This document shows, piece by piece, positions 33,615 through 41,845 of a DNA stretch of 64,000 nt (within the stretch, counting starts at the first letter, position 1; each line of letters starts with the position of its first letter). Under the pieces are notes generated by a model. The model saw only the letters and a list, made by a program, of their open reading frames with translations, was not told where the DNA came from and did no database searches. The translations under genes were made by a program, and so were the position numbers. This DNA comes from Bacillus methanolicus PB1 (GTDB taxonomy: Bacteria; Bacillota; Bacilli; Bacillales; Cytobacillaceae): assembly GCF_000262755.1 (NCBI RefSeq), contig NZ_AFEU01000002.1:434001-498000 (forward strand). Direction: 5' to 3'.

Positions 33615-34343
33615 CTACAAAACGGCATTTTTAAATCGATTAAATAGAATCGATATACAAAACAAATGGGTAGCAATAGAAATTCCTATAAAAATCAACC
33701 ACTTTTCGACTTCTGAATGCAATGCTGAAAAGAAGGCAGAAACAAGCCAAAATGGCGGTAAAATCCCTGCAATATACTTCAACGGCCCTTCGATAAATTC
33801 GAAAATAAGCGGCACAAGCAGCAAAATGCTTGCTACTTTGGCGACTGCGAGGCCTTCAACTTTATTTTTTGCTGCTCCGGCAACGAACAAAGCAACGAGC
33901 GGTGCCTCGAGAGATAGCAGAAATATAACCGGGATCGTCTGCCATGAAAGAATATCCGCGTATCCTGCTATAAAGAGTGCCGCAAAAGTTAGCAGTGTAC
34001 TGATGAAAACAGGGGTCCCTAACCGGTATGCCAGATATTCTTTTTTCGAAAGAGGGGTAACGGCTAAAAAAGTTAGTACGTTTTCATCCCGTTCATCTAA
34101 AATGATGAAAGCTGCAAACATCCCGAGTAAAACTGGCACTGTGATCATAAGGATTATGGCTTGTAATTCGAAATAGTTTTTTAATGTAATCGAAAACCGG
34201 CCCTCTAAATAAGAAAAGATGAACGGGACTCCGAAACGGAATACGAGAGCAAGCAACAGAGGGGCAAGGATCGAAACCATAAGCATAAAATCCCGATATG
34301 CGTATTTCAGATCAAAAAGAGAGAGAGCGAATATTTTTTTCAT
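33615..34343 (-). CDS. ABC-2 type exporter permease
   Basis: A 242-residue polytopic membrane protein with six hydrophobic segments and the ABC-2 permease pattern, including DERDENVLTFLAVTPLSKKEYL, the stretch just before transmembrane segment 3 (in part DENVLTFLAVTPL). It is the last gene of a four-gene minus-strand operon (TetR, ATPase, permease, permease) and follows the second permease after six bases. Efflux of a drug or peptide is likely; the substrate is unknown. Confidence 0.83.
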   Translation of the reverse strand: MKKIFALSLFDLKYAYRDFMLMVSILAPLLLALVFRFGVPFIFSYLEGRFSITLKNYFELQAIILMITVPVLLGMFAAFIILDERDENVLTFLAVTPLSKKEYLAYRLGTPVFISTLLTFAALFIAGYADILSWQTIPVIFLLSLEAPLVALFVAGAAKNKVEGLAVAKVASILLLVPLIFEFIEGPLKYIAGILPPFWLVSAFFSALHSEVEKWLIFIGISIATHLFCISILFNRFKNAVL

Positions 34344-34349
34344 GCCCGG

Positions 34350-35048
34350 TCAGCCTCCGATATTTAAAATAATATGTTGATAGAAAGCTCTGTAGGCAAG
34401 TCGGTATGCCAGATAAATATAGACACAAAACATACATATCGCATAGAGCCAATCCGCAGAAGATAGCGGGTGAAAGGCCCCTTCCATCAATAAAAGCCCT
34501 GCCTTTCCCGGAATAAGTGAAAACAAAGGAGATTCATAGAAATGCATCACTTCCAAAACGGGAAGGAAGAAGACTGTTGCGAATAAAGGAGAAATCATTA
34601 AATACTCATTGATTGATTTGACTCTGACAGTAAAAATCAATCCTAATAAACTTGCAAATACGGAATTAAGGGCAATTCCAATTGCCAGAGGAATTATTTT
34701 CAAGGAAAACCCAAATGAAAGCAAAAAGATAAACAAACCTGACACAACTGATAAAACGCCAAGCGAAATAACTTTCGACCAAAGAACTTCGGAAATTTTC
34801 AGAGGCGTGACAAACAGGTGGTCGTATATCCCTTGTTCTTTTTCCAAAAGGACAATTCCTCCTATAAAGAAAGACCCGAGGAAAGAACAGTCTGTAAACA
34901 ACAAAAACATTGCTGTTTCCTCTTTCCAGTGATAAGGAATCCAGTATAAAAGCGCCACATAAAGCATGCAGACAATAAAGTATGCATAGTAAAGATAGTT
35001 CCGGAATTGAAACTTCATATCAGTATGAATGGCAGCCAATAGTCTCAT
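34350..35048 (-). CDS. ABC-2 type exporter permease
   Basis: A 232-residue membrane protein with six predicted membrane segments and the ABC-2 element EKEQGIYDHLFVTPLKISEVL (in part EQGIYDHLFVTPL). It shares a four-base overlap (ATGA-type) with the ATPase gene upstream and lies six bases before the second permease, so the three form one transporter. It is a distant paralogue of the second permease. Confidence 0.83.
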   Translation of the reverse strand: MRLLAAIHTDMKFQFRNYLYYAYFIVCMLYVALLYWIPYHWKEETAMFLLFTDCSFLGSFFIGGIVLLEKEQGIYDHLFVTPLKISEVLWSKVISLGVLSVVSGLFIFLLSFGFSLKIIPLAIGIALNSVFASLLGLIFTVRVKSINEYLMISPLFATVFFLPVLEVMHFYESPLFSLIPGKAGLLLMEGAFHPLSSADWLYAICMFCVYIYLAYRLAYRAFYQHIILNIGG

Positions 35049-35899
35049 AACAGGCTCCTTCCCGTAACCTCAATAAAAATTTCTTCAAGTGAGGCTTCTT
35101 GTGTATGAATCGTTAAAATCTGGCCGGACTGGATTAATGTTTGAAATTCGCTGTTGTCCTTTAATGTTGACAACGGAAAATCTTTTTCTTTCGTTTCGTT
35201 CCCTTCCATATACTCAATTCTTACTGTCTTTTTTCCTTTTTGGAGTTTTAAACTTTTAGGGGAATCAATCAAATGGATCTGGCCGTCTACGATAAAGGCG
35301 ACCCGGTCGCACAATTCTTCCGCTAAAGTCATGTTATGGGTCGTAATCACAATGGTTTTTCCAGCTGCTTTTAATTCTAAAATTTTGCTGCGCATCATCT
35401 TCCCGTTTACCGGATCCAATCCGGAAGTTGGTTCATCCAGAAAGATAATTTCAGGGTTGTTTAATAATGCACGGCAAAAATTCAGCCGCATTTTCATCCC
35501 CTTTGAAAAGGCTGATACTTTTGTATCCCTGTCTTTCCACAGACCCACCATTGAAAGGAGCTCATCCGGATCAGTTGTTTCAACGGAATACAGCCTGCTG
35601 AAATGGCGCAAATTTTCGATGGCGCTGAATTTGCTGTAAAAGTTAGGAAATTCAAAAGCAACGCCGATTTTTTCATAATAATCGGATTGAAGGTCGCGAA
35701 CTTCTTTTCCAAAAACACGGACGGAACCGCTGTATCCTTTCAGAAGCCCGATTAATATTTTTTGCGTTGTGCTTTTTCCAGCACCCGATGGACCAAGAAG
35801 GCCGAAAATTTCTCCTTTTTGAATCGACATTTGAATTTCTTTTACTGAAGGGCTTTTTTTCCCCGGATATGCATAAGTTAAGTTTTTTACATCAATCAT
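35045..35899 (-). CDS. ABC exporter ATPase
   Basis: A 284-residue ABC ATPase: Walker A GLLGPSGAGKST near 33-44, signature SKGMKMRL, Walker B EIIFLDEPTSGLDP. The CcmA/DrrA-like sequence pattern fits drug or peptide exporters. The gene overlaps the TetR regulator upstream by eight bases and the permease downstream by four. The C-terminal part (after residue 210) is the usual accessory beta-rich tail of this group. Confidence 0.87.
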   Translation of the reverse strand: MIDVKNLTYAYPGKKSPSVKEIQMSIQKGEIFGLLGPSGAGKSTTQKILIGLLKGYSGSVRVFGKEVRDLQSDYYEKIGVAFEFPNFYSKFSAIENLRHFSRLYSVETTDPDELLSMVGLWKDRDTKVSAFSKGMKMRLNFCRALLNNPEIIFLDEPTSGLDPVNGKMMRSKILELKAAGKTIVITTHNMTLAEELCDRVAFIVDGQIHLIDSPKSLKLQKGKKTVRIEYMEGNETKEKDFPLSTLKDNSEFQTLIQSGQILTIHTQEASLEEIFIEVTGRSLL

Positions 35900-36488
35900 T
35901 AGAATTCACGCCTTTAAAAATTTGATTTGAAATGGCTTCGGCAAGGAAACGTATTGTTTTTTCATAATGGTTTTCACCAATTTCTTTCCGGTGCAGCGTC
36001 ATTAAGAAAAATGCCCGAATTGCCCCGCTTATTGTCTGTTCATCAAATCCGGAAAAACCCCATGAATATAAAAGCGGCATTAACAAGTTATTGTCTTTTT
36101 GAATATGGGAAGCGATCGTTTCAGCGGGAAGTTTTCTGACGAGCAGTTCCATGTCCCCTTCAAAATATAAACGCTGTATAAACGAGTTGCCTTGAATCAG
36201 ATCAATTCCTTTCAGAAGAAAGGAAGCGAAATCTTCGGGAGTTTCCGGCTTGCTAAGATGATGAAGCAGGCTTTCTTTCATTTGTTCTTCTTCTTTTTCA
36301 AGAATCCGAAAATATAATTCCTCCTTTGATTGAAAAAATAAATAAAATGATCCCTGGGCAATTCCGACTGATTCAGTAAGATCTTTAATGCTTGTTTTTT
36401 TTAATCCGTGAACAGAGAAAAGCTCTTTACCTTTTTCCAGCAATTGTTGGCGAATATAATCCCGTTCCTGTTCTGTAAAACCTCGCAT
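35892..36488 (-). CDS. TetR-family regulator of the ABC exporter
   Basis: A 198-residue TetR-family protein with the helix-turn-helix KTSIKDLTESVGIAQGSFYLFFQSKEELYF (in part: VGIAQGSFYLFFQSKEEL). It is the first gene of its operon, overlapping the ATPase by eight bases, so it probably represses the whole operon. A perfect 10 bp inverted repeat lies directly upstream of the ATG and is the candidate operator. Confidence 0.85.
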   Translation of the reverse strand: MRGFTEQERDYIRQQLLEKGKELFSVHGLKKTSIKDLTESVGIAQGSFYLFFQSKEELYFRILEKEEEQMKESLLHHLSKPETPEDFASFLLKGIDLIQGNSFIQRLYFEGDMELLVRKLPAETIASHIQKDNNLLMPLLYSWGFSGFDEQTISGAIRAFFLMTLHRKEIGENHYEKTIRFLAEAISNQIFKGVNSND

Positions 36489-36507
36489 CGGTCTACCACC
36501 TTATGAA

Positions 36508-36538
36508 TATATGAATACTTTATTTTTTTATTCATATA
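36508..36538. promoter_or_regulatory. Candidate operator for the ABC-exporter TetR
   Basis: TATATGAATA at 36508-36517 and TATTCATATA at 36529-36538 are perfect inverted repeats separated by 11 bases, just upstream of the operon's start codon. Confidence 0.6.
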
Positions 36539-36654
36539 AAGAATACCATAAACCATAAAATAGTAAAATTAAATTTTTCGACAAATTTTTCCTTAAACCA
36601 TAAATCCTCTTCCATTAGAAATGTCAAGTGAAACATCTTAAAATGGAAATATAT

Positions 36655-36762
36655 AGCGGGGGGGGGGCAGTCCCTCATTGAATTAACGTATTAACGCATT
36701 ACCGCACTGCGGGCCAGTCCCTCATCACTATAACGCGTTAACGCAGAGCGGGCCAGGCCCCG
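36655..36762. repeat. Composite palindromic repeat array F3, with a G10 tract
   Basis: Contains GCGGGCCAGTCCCTCATCAC and GCGGGCCAGGCCCC with AT-rich TTAACGCATTA and TAACGCGTTAACGC palindromes between. A run of ten G at 36658-36667 opens the array. It ends at the ribosome site of the AlkD-like gene. Confidence 0.75.
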
Positions 36763-36776
36763 AAAGGAGAATCAAA

Positions 36777-37433
36777 TTGATAAATGTGTTAAAAGAAATG
36801 ATGGAATTGAATCGCAATAGTGAAAACGCTGCAGCGATGGAGAAATATATGAAAGGGCATTTTCTGTTCTTGGGGATCAAAAAGCCGGAAAGAGCACAGA
36901 TAGAAAAAGAATTTTTTAAGGCAACAGGCATTTTAAAGGAGCCCTTTCATCCTGATTTTGTCAAAGAGCTTTGGAATTTGCCGGAACGAGAGTATCAATA
37001 TACAGCTCTCACATATATCGAGAAATCGCTGAAGAAACTTGGCAAAGAGCACGTAAAGCTGATGGAATTTTTGATTACGGAAAAATCCTGGTGGGATACC
37101 GTTGATATGCTTGCACAAAAAGCGGTTGGCAAGATTGCAGCTGATTATCCTGAGGTGATCTCCGAAACAATCGAAGAATGGGCCGGCAGCCATCATTTAT
37201 GGCTGAGAAGAACGGCTATCTTGTTTCAGCTGAAATATAAGGAAAAAACAAATGAAGAACTTCTTTATCGATATATAAATATGAACGCTGACAGTAAGGA
37301 ATTTTTTATTCAAAAAGCGGTCGGCTGGGCGCTTCGGGAATATTCGAAGACGAATCCTGATTCCGTCAGACGTTTCATTAAAAACAACAGTCTGGCTCCC
37401 TTAAGTATTCGAGAGGGAAGCAAATATCTTTGA
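36777..37433 (+). CDS. AlkD-like DNA alkylation repair protein
   Basis: A 218-residue protein of the AlkD HEAT-repeat DNA glycosylase family. WWDTVDMLAQKAVG carries the conserved Trp-Trp-Asp of the catalytic region, and LWLRRTAILFQL and FFIQKAVGWALREYSK are typical repeats. It excises alkylated bases. The start is TTG after AAAGGAGA. No regulator or partner gene lies next to it. Confidence 0.87.
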   Translation: MINVLKEMMELNRNSENAAAMEKYMKGHFLFLGIKKPERAQIEKEFFKATGILKEPFHPDFVKELWNLPEREYQYTALTYIEKSLKKLGKEHVKLMEFLITEKSWWDTVDMLAQKAVGKIAADYPEVISETIEEWAGSHHLWLRRTAILFQLKYKEKTNEELLYRYINMNADSKEFFIQKAVGWALREYSKTNPDSVRRFIKNNSLAPLSIREGSKYL

Positions 37434-37468
37434 AAGAATGTTTAAAATATCAGTCTGAAGGCGAAAAC

Positions 37469-37609
37469 ATGATTAAACGTATTGCCATTAATATGGACAG
37501 AACATTGTTAACAGCTGAACAGAATGTTACGGAAGAAAATGTAACAACCATTAAAAAGGTTCAAACATAAGTCATTAATGGCGTCATCGCGGCGGGCAGG
37601 CCTTTTCAG
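37469..37609 (+). pseudogene. Cof-type HAD phosphatase remnant
   Basis: From the ATG at 37469 the frame reads MIKRIAINMDRTLLTAEQ, the beginning of a Cof-type HAD phosphatase, but the catalytic DxDGT has become NMDRT. After 33 codons a TAA interrupts, yet the same frame continues VINGVIAAGRPF, matching the family's ATGRPF motif. The rest of the gene (about 230 residues) is missing. It is a decayed, deleted gene. Confidence 0.65.
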
Positions 37610-37644
37610 GAAAAAAGTTTTGTTTTAGGGAAAGGAGTGTACAA

Positions 37645-38733
37645 ATGAAAAAAATCTTATTATCGTTAAGTCTCTTTCTGCTGTTGTTTGGATGTTCAAA
37701 TGAACCTGAGAAAGAACAAGGTCAGACCCCCACTGATTCCGGAGAGAAGGAAACTATTAGCCCGGTGGCCCAACCGGAAAAAATCGCCGACCTTTTGGAT
37801 ATTCCCTGGTCCATTAATAAGACCGGAAACATTTTTTACATAAGCGAGAGAACAGGCAGCATCGTAAAAATTGAAAATGGCCGAAAAGAGAGGCAAAATG
37901 TTTTGCTAAAAAAACGGCTGGCTGGTGCAGAGGAAGCAGGCTTGCTTGGTTTTGTGCTTGCTCCTGATTTCTCTGAGACAAACAAAGCTTTTGCCTATTA
38001 TACATACGAAGATCCAACAGGCCAGTTCAATCGGATTGTTGAACTCGTTTTACAAGATGGAAAATGGAATGAACAGCGTGTTTTGCTTGATAAAATCCCA
38101 AGCGGCCAATTTCATCACGGTGGAAGGCTGGCAATTGGCCCTGGCGGCAAGCTGTACGCAACCACAGGAGACGGTGCCGCCAATCCTGAAACTGCCCAAG
38201 ATCCTAAATCTCTCGGAGGAAAAATTTTGCGGCTGAATCTCGATGGATCCGTTCCAGATGATAATCCGATTTCCGGTTCCTATACGTACAGTTACGGGCA
38301 CCGGAATCCTCAAGGGCTTGCCTGGAGTCCTGATGGAACACTGTATGAGAGTGAGCACGGACCGTCCGGCCACGATGAAATTAACTTGATAAAAGCCGGC
38401 GGAAACTATGGATGGCCTGTGATTATGGGCGAAGAAAAGCAAGAAGGAATGATCCCGCCGCTTTTCCAATCCGGTGAGGACACATGGGCGCCATCCGGCA
38501 TGGTTTATTATAATGGCAAACTGTATGTTGTAACATTACGGGGAAACGCTGTAAGAGAGTTTGACTTAGAAAAAGGGACGACAAGGGAAGTTGTGAACGG
38601 GCTCGGCCGAATCCGCGACGTTTTTATTGAAGGAAACGATCTTTACTTTATCAGCAATAACACAGACGGACGCGGAACCCCTGACGAGAACGATGATAAG
38701 CTATATAAAATATCACTATCGGATTTACAATAA
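37645..38733 (+). CDS. PQQ-dependent sugar dehydrogenase-like lipoprotein
   Basis: A 362-residue secreted lipoprotein: signal sequence, lipobox LLFGC, a charged linker, then a six-bladed beta-propeller of the soluble quinoprotein glucose/sorbosone dehydrogenase family. Family motifs include GLLGFVLAPDF, HHGGRLAIGPGGKLYATTGDG, YGHRNPQGLAWSPDG and ESEHGPSGHDEINLI. The PQQ-binding residues are in these segments. The ligand is probably a sugar at the cell surface; no PQQ biosynthesis gene is seen here. AAAGGAG precedes the ATG. Confidence 0.85.
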   Translation: MKKILLSLSLFLLLFGCSNEPEKEQGQTPTDSGEKETISPVAQPEKIADLLDIPWSINKTGNIFYISERTGSIVKIENGRKERQNVLLKKRLAGAEEAGLLGFVLAPDFSETNKAFAYYTYEDPTGQFNRIVELVLQDGKWNEQRVLLDKIPSGQFHHGGRLAIGPGGKLYATTGDGAANPETAQDPKSLGGKILRLNLDGSVPDDNPISGSYTYSYGHRNPQGLAWSPDGTLYESEHGPSGHDEINLIKAGGNYGWPVIMGEEKQEGMIPPLFQSGEDTWAPSGMVYYNGKLYVVTLRGNAVREFDLEKGTTREVVNGLGRIRDVFIEGNDLYFISNNTDGRGTPDENDDKLYKISLSDLQ

Positions 38734-38737
38734 GATG

Positions 38738-38771
38738 CAAGGCCTGGCTGCACATAAACAGCCAGGCCTTT
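38738..38771 (+). terminator. Terminator of the sugar dehydrogenase gene
   Basis: AAGGCCTGGCTG pairs with CAGCCAGGCCTT around an eight-base loop, directly followed by repeat array F4. Confidence 0.75.
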
Positions 38772-38880
38772 AACACTTTAAAGCAGAGCGGGCCAGGCCC
38801 TCATCACATTAACGCTTTAACGTACAGCGGGCCAGGCCCTCATCACATTAACGCTTTAACGTACAGCGGGCCAGACCCTC
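38772..38880. repeat. Composite palindromic repeat array F4
   Basis: Two nearly identical 39-base units (ATTAACGCTTTAACGTACAG plus CGGGCCAGGCCCTCATCAC) and part of a third. It sits between the convergent dehydrogenase and TetR genes, ending at the TetR stop codon. Confidence 0.85.
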
Positions 38881-38881
38881 T

Positions 38882-39526
38882 TTACGGTTTCAGTCCTTGC
38901 ATGATGAAATGGATGGTCCTTTCAATTTCTGCTTCGTCATCCCAATCTGCTTCCGGGAATAACAGATAGCGGCCAAATAAATAGCCGAAAATGGACGAAG
39001 CAACAAGCCTGACAACGCTATAAGAAGGCATCTCAATAATCTGTCCTTTATCCTGATAATGTTTGATAAGCTCCATGAACCGTTCATAGACTTTGTTTGC
39101 AATATGTTCTTTAAACAGTGCTTTCAGTTCAGGATGAAAAGGAATTTCTTGGATGAAAATTTTAATCATCGGCAAGTTGTTTTTTAAAAACTCTGCCCGG
39201 TTTTCAATCATTGCTTTCAAGAAATCTTCAAATCGCTCAAACCGTTGGTCAAGGACTTTATATAAATCTTTAATGACGAATGGCGCAATGAATTTCGCCA
39301 TCATCGGGGCGACAATCGAAACGAGCAAATCCTTTTTCGTTTTATAATGCCTGAAAATGGTGCCTTCGGCGACTCCTGCTTTTTTGGCTATTTCACTTGT
39401 TGAGGTTGCTGCATAGCCTTTTTCAGAAAAAGACTCGATCGCCGCAATGATGATTTTTTTCTGCTTTTCTGTCAATCCTTCTTCATTCTCAAATAATTCC
39501 TTCATCATAAAATCTTCGTTGTACAT
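38882..39526 (-). CDS. TetR-family transcriptional regulator
   Basis: A 214-residue TetR protein with the helix-turn-helix GYAATSTSEIAKKAGVAEGTIFRHYKTKKDLL (in part: IAKKAGVAEGTIFRHYKTK). The ATG at 39526 follows AAGGAGA. Downstream on the same strand, ABC exporter genes end 200 bases upstream of it, and their promoter carries two TGAGTGATCACTCA-type palindromes; this TetR is the obvious candidate to bind them, as no such palindrome lies at its own start. The effector is unknown. Confidence 0.83.
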   Translation of the reverse strand: MYNEDFMMKELFENEEGLTEKQKKIIIAAIESFSEKGYAATSTSEIAKKAGVAEGTIFRHYKTKKDLLVSIVAPMMAKFIAPFVIKDLYKVLDQRFERFEDFLKAMIENRAEFLKNNLPMIKIFIQEIPFHPELKALFKEHIANKVYERFMELIKHYQDKGQIIEMPSYSVVRLVASSIFGYLFGRYLLFPEADWDDEAEIERTIHFIMQGLKP

Positions 39527-39574
39527 CACGTTCTCCTTACGCTCTTTTCTAAAAGATTGTTGCTTTAAGTGGAA

Positions 39575-39710
39575 GAGGTTTTAAACCTCCACGGCATATC
39601 AGCCTCCACGATTGATGAGTCTTCTGGATAAGACACCGCTTAAAAAGCCTGAGGGTCAGACCCCGTATATTGAAAATGCACATGAGGTCAGCCTCTTATG
39701 AGACAGCCTC
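39575..39710. mobile_element. Degraded MITE-like element M2
   Basis: Shares the internal sequence AACCTCCACGGCATATCAGCC, the GGGTCAGACCCC motif and the right end TTATGAGACAGCCTC with element M1 but its left end is corrupted. It lies between the TetR gene and the ABC exporter pair. Confidence 0.6.
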
Positions 39711-39738
39711 ATGCCGAAAAAGCCAGCGTTCATCGTTC

Positions 39739-40767
39739 TTAAATCTTTCTGTACTTCTTTAACGCAAAAATATTTAGTGTGATAAATATGGCCGAAAAAC
39801 CTGCAAGGATGAGCAAATCAACATAAATATCATCCCATCCGTATCCTCTTACCATAACATCCCGGAGTGCATCCGCAGCATAGTAGAGCGGAGTGAACGG
39901 TCCAATCCAGCTTAACCATTCAGAAATGGTTTCAAGGTTAAACAACCCGGAGAAGAATATTTGCGGCACTACGATGACCGGAATGAATTGAATCATTTGC
40001 AACTCATTATTTGCAAAAGCCGACAAAAAGATTCCAAGTGTTAAAGCTGTCAAGGACAAAAGCAAGATGATCAGCAGGACATAGCCAAATGACCCTTCTA
40101 TTAACATACCGAGAACATAAATGGCGTACCATGCAATAATCCCTGCCTGAAGCATTGTAAAAATTCCAAAGCCGAGAATATAACCGCAGACTATCTCCCA
40201 GCGGCGGAGCGGGCTTGATAAAAGCCTTTCCAACGTACCGGTCGTTCTTTCCCTTAAAAATGAAACCCCGGCAATCAAGAATACGAAGAAAAAGACAAAA
40301 AATCCGAGCAGCACAGGCCCAAAGTAATCAAACTGCCCCATATCTTTGGATCCGTGTAAATAGCTGATGTCCGGTTCCGGGGTTGTTCCAGTTTGCTGCA
40401 GCGGCTTGAACGCTTCCTGGAACCATTTTAAAACAGCCCCATTGATACTAGGATCGCTTCCTTCGAGCGTGATGGAGGGAATTTGTCCATTAAACGCGAT
40501 ATAGGCGTCCAGCTTTTTCTCTTCAAGATCTTTTTTTGCCAGTTTGCTATTTTCATAGTCTGAAAGATTCGCATTTTTTAAGTTTAATTGATCTTGAACA
40601 GCCTTTGGAACATTGGCGAGCCCGATTTTCGGCTTGTAGTCATCGCCGTTAAAAACGAGATGAAGCATTGTCAGAACCAAAATCGGGGCAAAAATCATTA
40701 AAGCCATCGTCCGTTTGTCGCGGATAAATTGCCGTAAAATTCGGATAATCAGGGCGCCTACTCTCAT
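39739..40767 (-). CDS. ABC-2 exporter permease (long form)
   Basis: A 342-residue ABC-2 permease: one N-terminal transmembrane segment, a large extracellular domain of about 150 residues, then five or more membrane segments with the RERTTGTLERLLSSPLRRWEI motif (in part ERTTGTLERLLSSPLRRWE). This architecture is that of the YhhJ/YhcN-type multidrug or lipid exporters. It overlaps the upstream ATPase gene by four bases. The substrate is unknown. Confidence 0.87.
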   Translation of the reverse strand: MRVGALIIRILRQFIRDKRTMALMIFAPILVLTMLHLVFNGDDYKPKIGLANVPKAVQDQLNLKNANLSDYENSKLAKKDLEEKKLDAYIAFNGQIPSITLEGSDPSINGAVLKWFQEAFKPLQQTGTTPEPDISYLHGSKDMGQFDYFGPVLLGFFVFFFVFLIAGVSFLRERTTGTLERLLSSPLRRWEIVCGYILGFGIFTMLQAGIIAWYAIYVLGMLIEGSFGYVLLIILLLSLTALTLGIFLSAFANNELQMIQFIPVIVVPQIFFSGLFNLETISEWLSWIGPFTPLYYAADALRDVMVRGYGWDDIYVDLLILAGFSAIFITLNIFALKKYRKI

Positions 40768-41495
40768 GATTCCGCACCTCCGTATATAAGAAAGGCTTCT
40801 TCAATATTTGCTGTGTTTGTGTTTCTTCTTAACTCTTCCGGAGTGCCGACTGCGATCAATTCCCCGTTGCGAATCATTCCGAGCCGGTCACATTTTTCCG
40901 CTTCATCCATCACATGCGTTGTAACAATGATGGTAGTGCCTTTTTTCTTAAGGTCGTAAAAAGAGTTCCAAATGTTTTTTCTCAGGACCGGATCAATCCC
41001 GACAGTCGGCTCATCAAGGATAAGAAGCTCGGGCTGATAAAGCAAGGCAATCGCAAGCGATAAGCGCCGTTTCATTCCACCTGAATAATTGGACACGAGT
41101 TTGTTAAGATGCTCCGATAACTCGACAATTTCCATCACTTCTTTTATTCTTTTTTGGCGCCGCTCTCCTTTTAATCCATAGAGAGCTGCAAAGAATTCAA
41201 GGTTTTCTTTTGCCGAAAGTTCCCCGTATAACGCATCGGATTGCGCCATATAACCGATTCTTTCAATGAGAGACAAAGAAGGCATCCGTTTTTGAAAAAC
41301 AAAATTTTCGCCGCTTGTTGGCAAATCAAGCCCCACCAGCTGCTTTACGAGCGTTGTTTTGCCTGCACCGGACGGGCCAAGAAGGCCGAAAATTTCTCCG
41401 CGAAAAATTTCTAGGTTAATATCCTTTAGGACTTCCTGTTTGCCGAAAGATTTTGAAACATTCCTAGTGGATATAATGGCTTCCTCATTATTCAT
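40764..41495 (-). CDS. ABC exporter ATPase
   Basis: A 243-residue ABC ATPase: Walker A GLLGPSGAGKTT near 36-47, signature NYSGGMKRRLSLA and Walker B LLILDEPTVGIDP. It powers the long-form permease that follows. Its promoter carries two palindromic operators for a TetR-type repressor (see below). The start has a GAGGTGAA site 4 bases before it. Confidence 0.88.
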   Translation of the reverse strand: MNNEEAIISTRNVSKSFGKQEVLKDINLEIFRGEIFGLLGPSGAGKTTLVKQLVGLDLPTSGENFVFQKRMPSLSLIERIGYMAQSDALYGELSAKENLEFFAALYGLKGERRQKRIKEVMEIVELSEHLNKLVSNYSGGMKRRLSLAIALLYQPELLILDEPTVGIDPVLRKNIWNSFYDLKKKGTTIIVTTHVMDEAEKCDRLGMIRNGELIAVGTPEELRRNTNTANIEEAFLIYGGAES

Positions 41496-41517
41496 AGTTT
41501 CACCTCATTATTTAAAG

Positions 41518-41531
41518 TGAGTGATCACTCA
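41518..41531. promoter_or_regulatory. Operator palindrome TGAGTGATCACTCA (promoter-proximal to the ATPase)
   Basis: A perfect 14 bp palindrome located just downstream of the minus-strand -10. Its near copy is 49 bp away, on the other side of the promoter. Confidence 0.8.
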
Positions 41532-41536
41532 TTTGT

Positions 41537-41565
41537 AGAGTAAAACAAAATAAATGATTTGTAAA
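41537..41565 (-). promoter_or_regulatory. Promoter of the ABC exporter pair
   Basis: On the minus strand TTTACA (41560-41565) and TACTCT (41537-41542) are 17 bp apart. The two palindromes flank this promoter on either side. Confidence 0.6.
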
Positions 41566-41566
41566 G

Positions 41567-41580
41567 TGAGTAATCACTCA
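41567..41580. promoter_or_regulatory. Operator palindrome TGAGTAATCACTCA (upstream side)
   Basis: A 14 bp palindrome with one change from the perfect copy, just upstream of the -35. It is the second binding site expected for the TetR at 38882-39526. Confidence 0.75.
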
Positions 41581-41659
41581 TTTTTACAAAAAATTTTTTC
41601 TATTCCCTCTTCGCTATCAAAGTAGTGCTCGAAATCTTCCAAAATGGGCAGTAAAAAAG

Positions 41660-41830
41660 GGGCTGTCTCAAACCTCCATGGTATATCAGCCACCACGATA
41701 AATGAAAATGTTTCGAACCTTGACCTGCAATCTATGATGAAATTAGCGAGTCAAAGGTCGTTGCTTTTTTGCTTTTTACCGGACATTTTCGTATAAAAAG
41801 CCTAAGGGTCAGACCCTTATGAGACAGCCC
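41660..41830. mobile_element. MITE-like element M3 with GGGCTGTCTCA ends
   Basis: A 171 bp relative of M1 bounded by GGGCTGTCTCA and TGAGACAGCCC. It shares the hairpin core with M1 (CTTGACCTGC against the GTCAAAGGTCG arm) but lacks the 3' TATATA section. It sits between the ABC exporter promoter and the bshB2 gene. Confidence 0.75.
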
Positions 41831-41845
41831 TTTTCATTTTTTACT

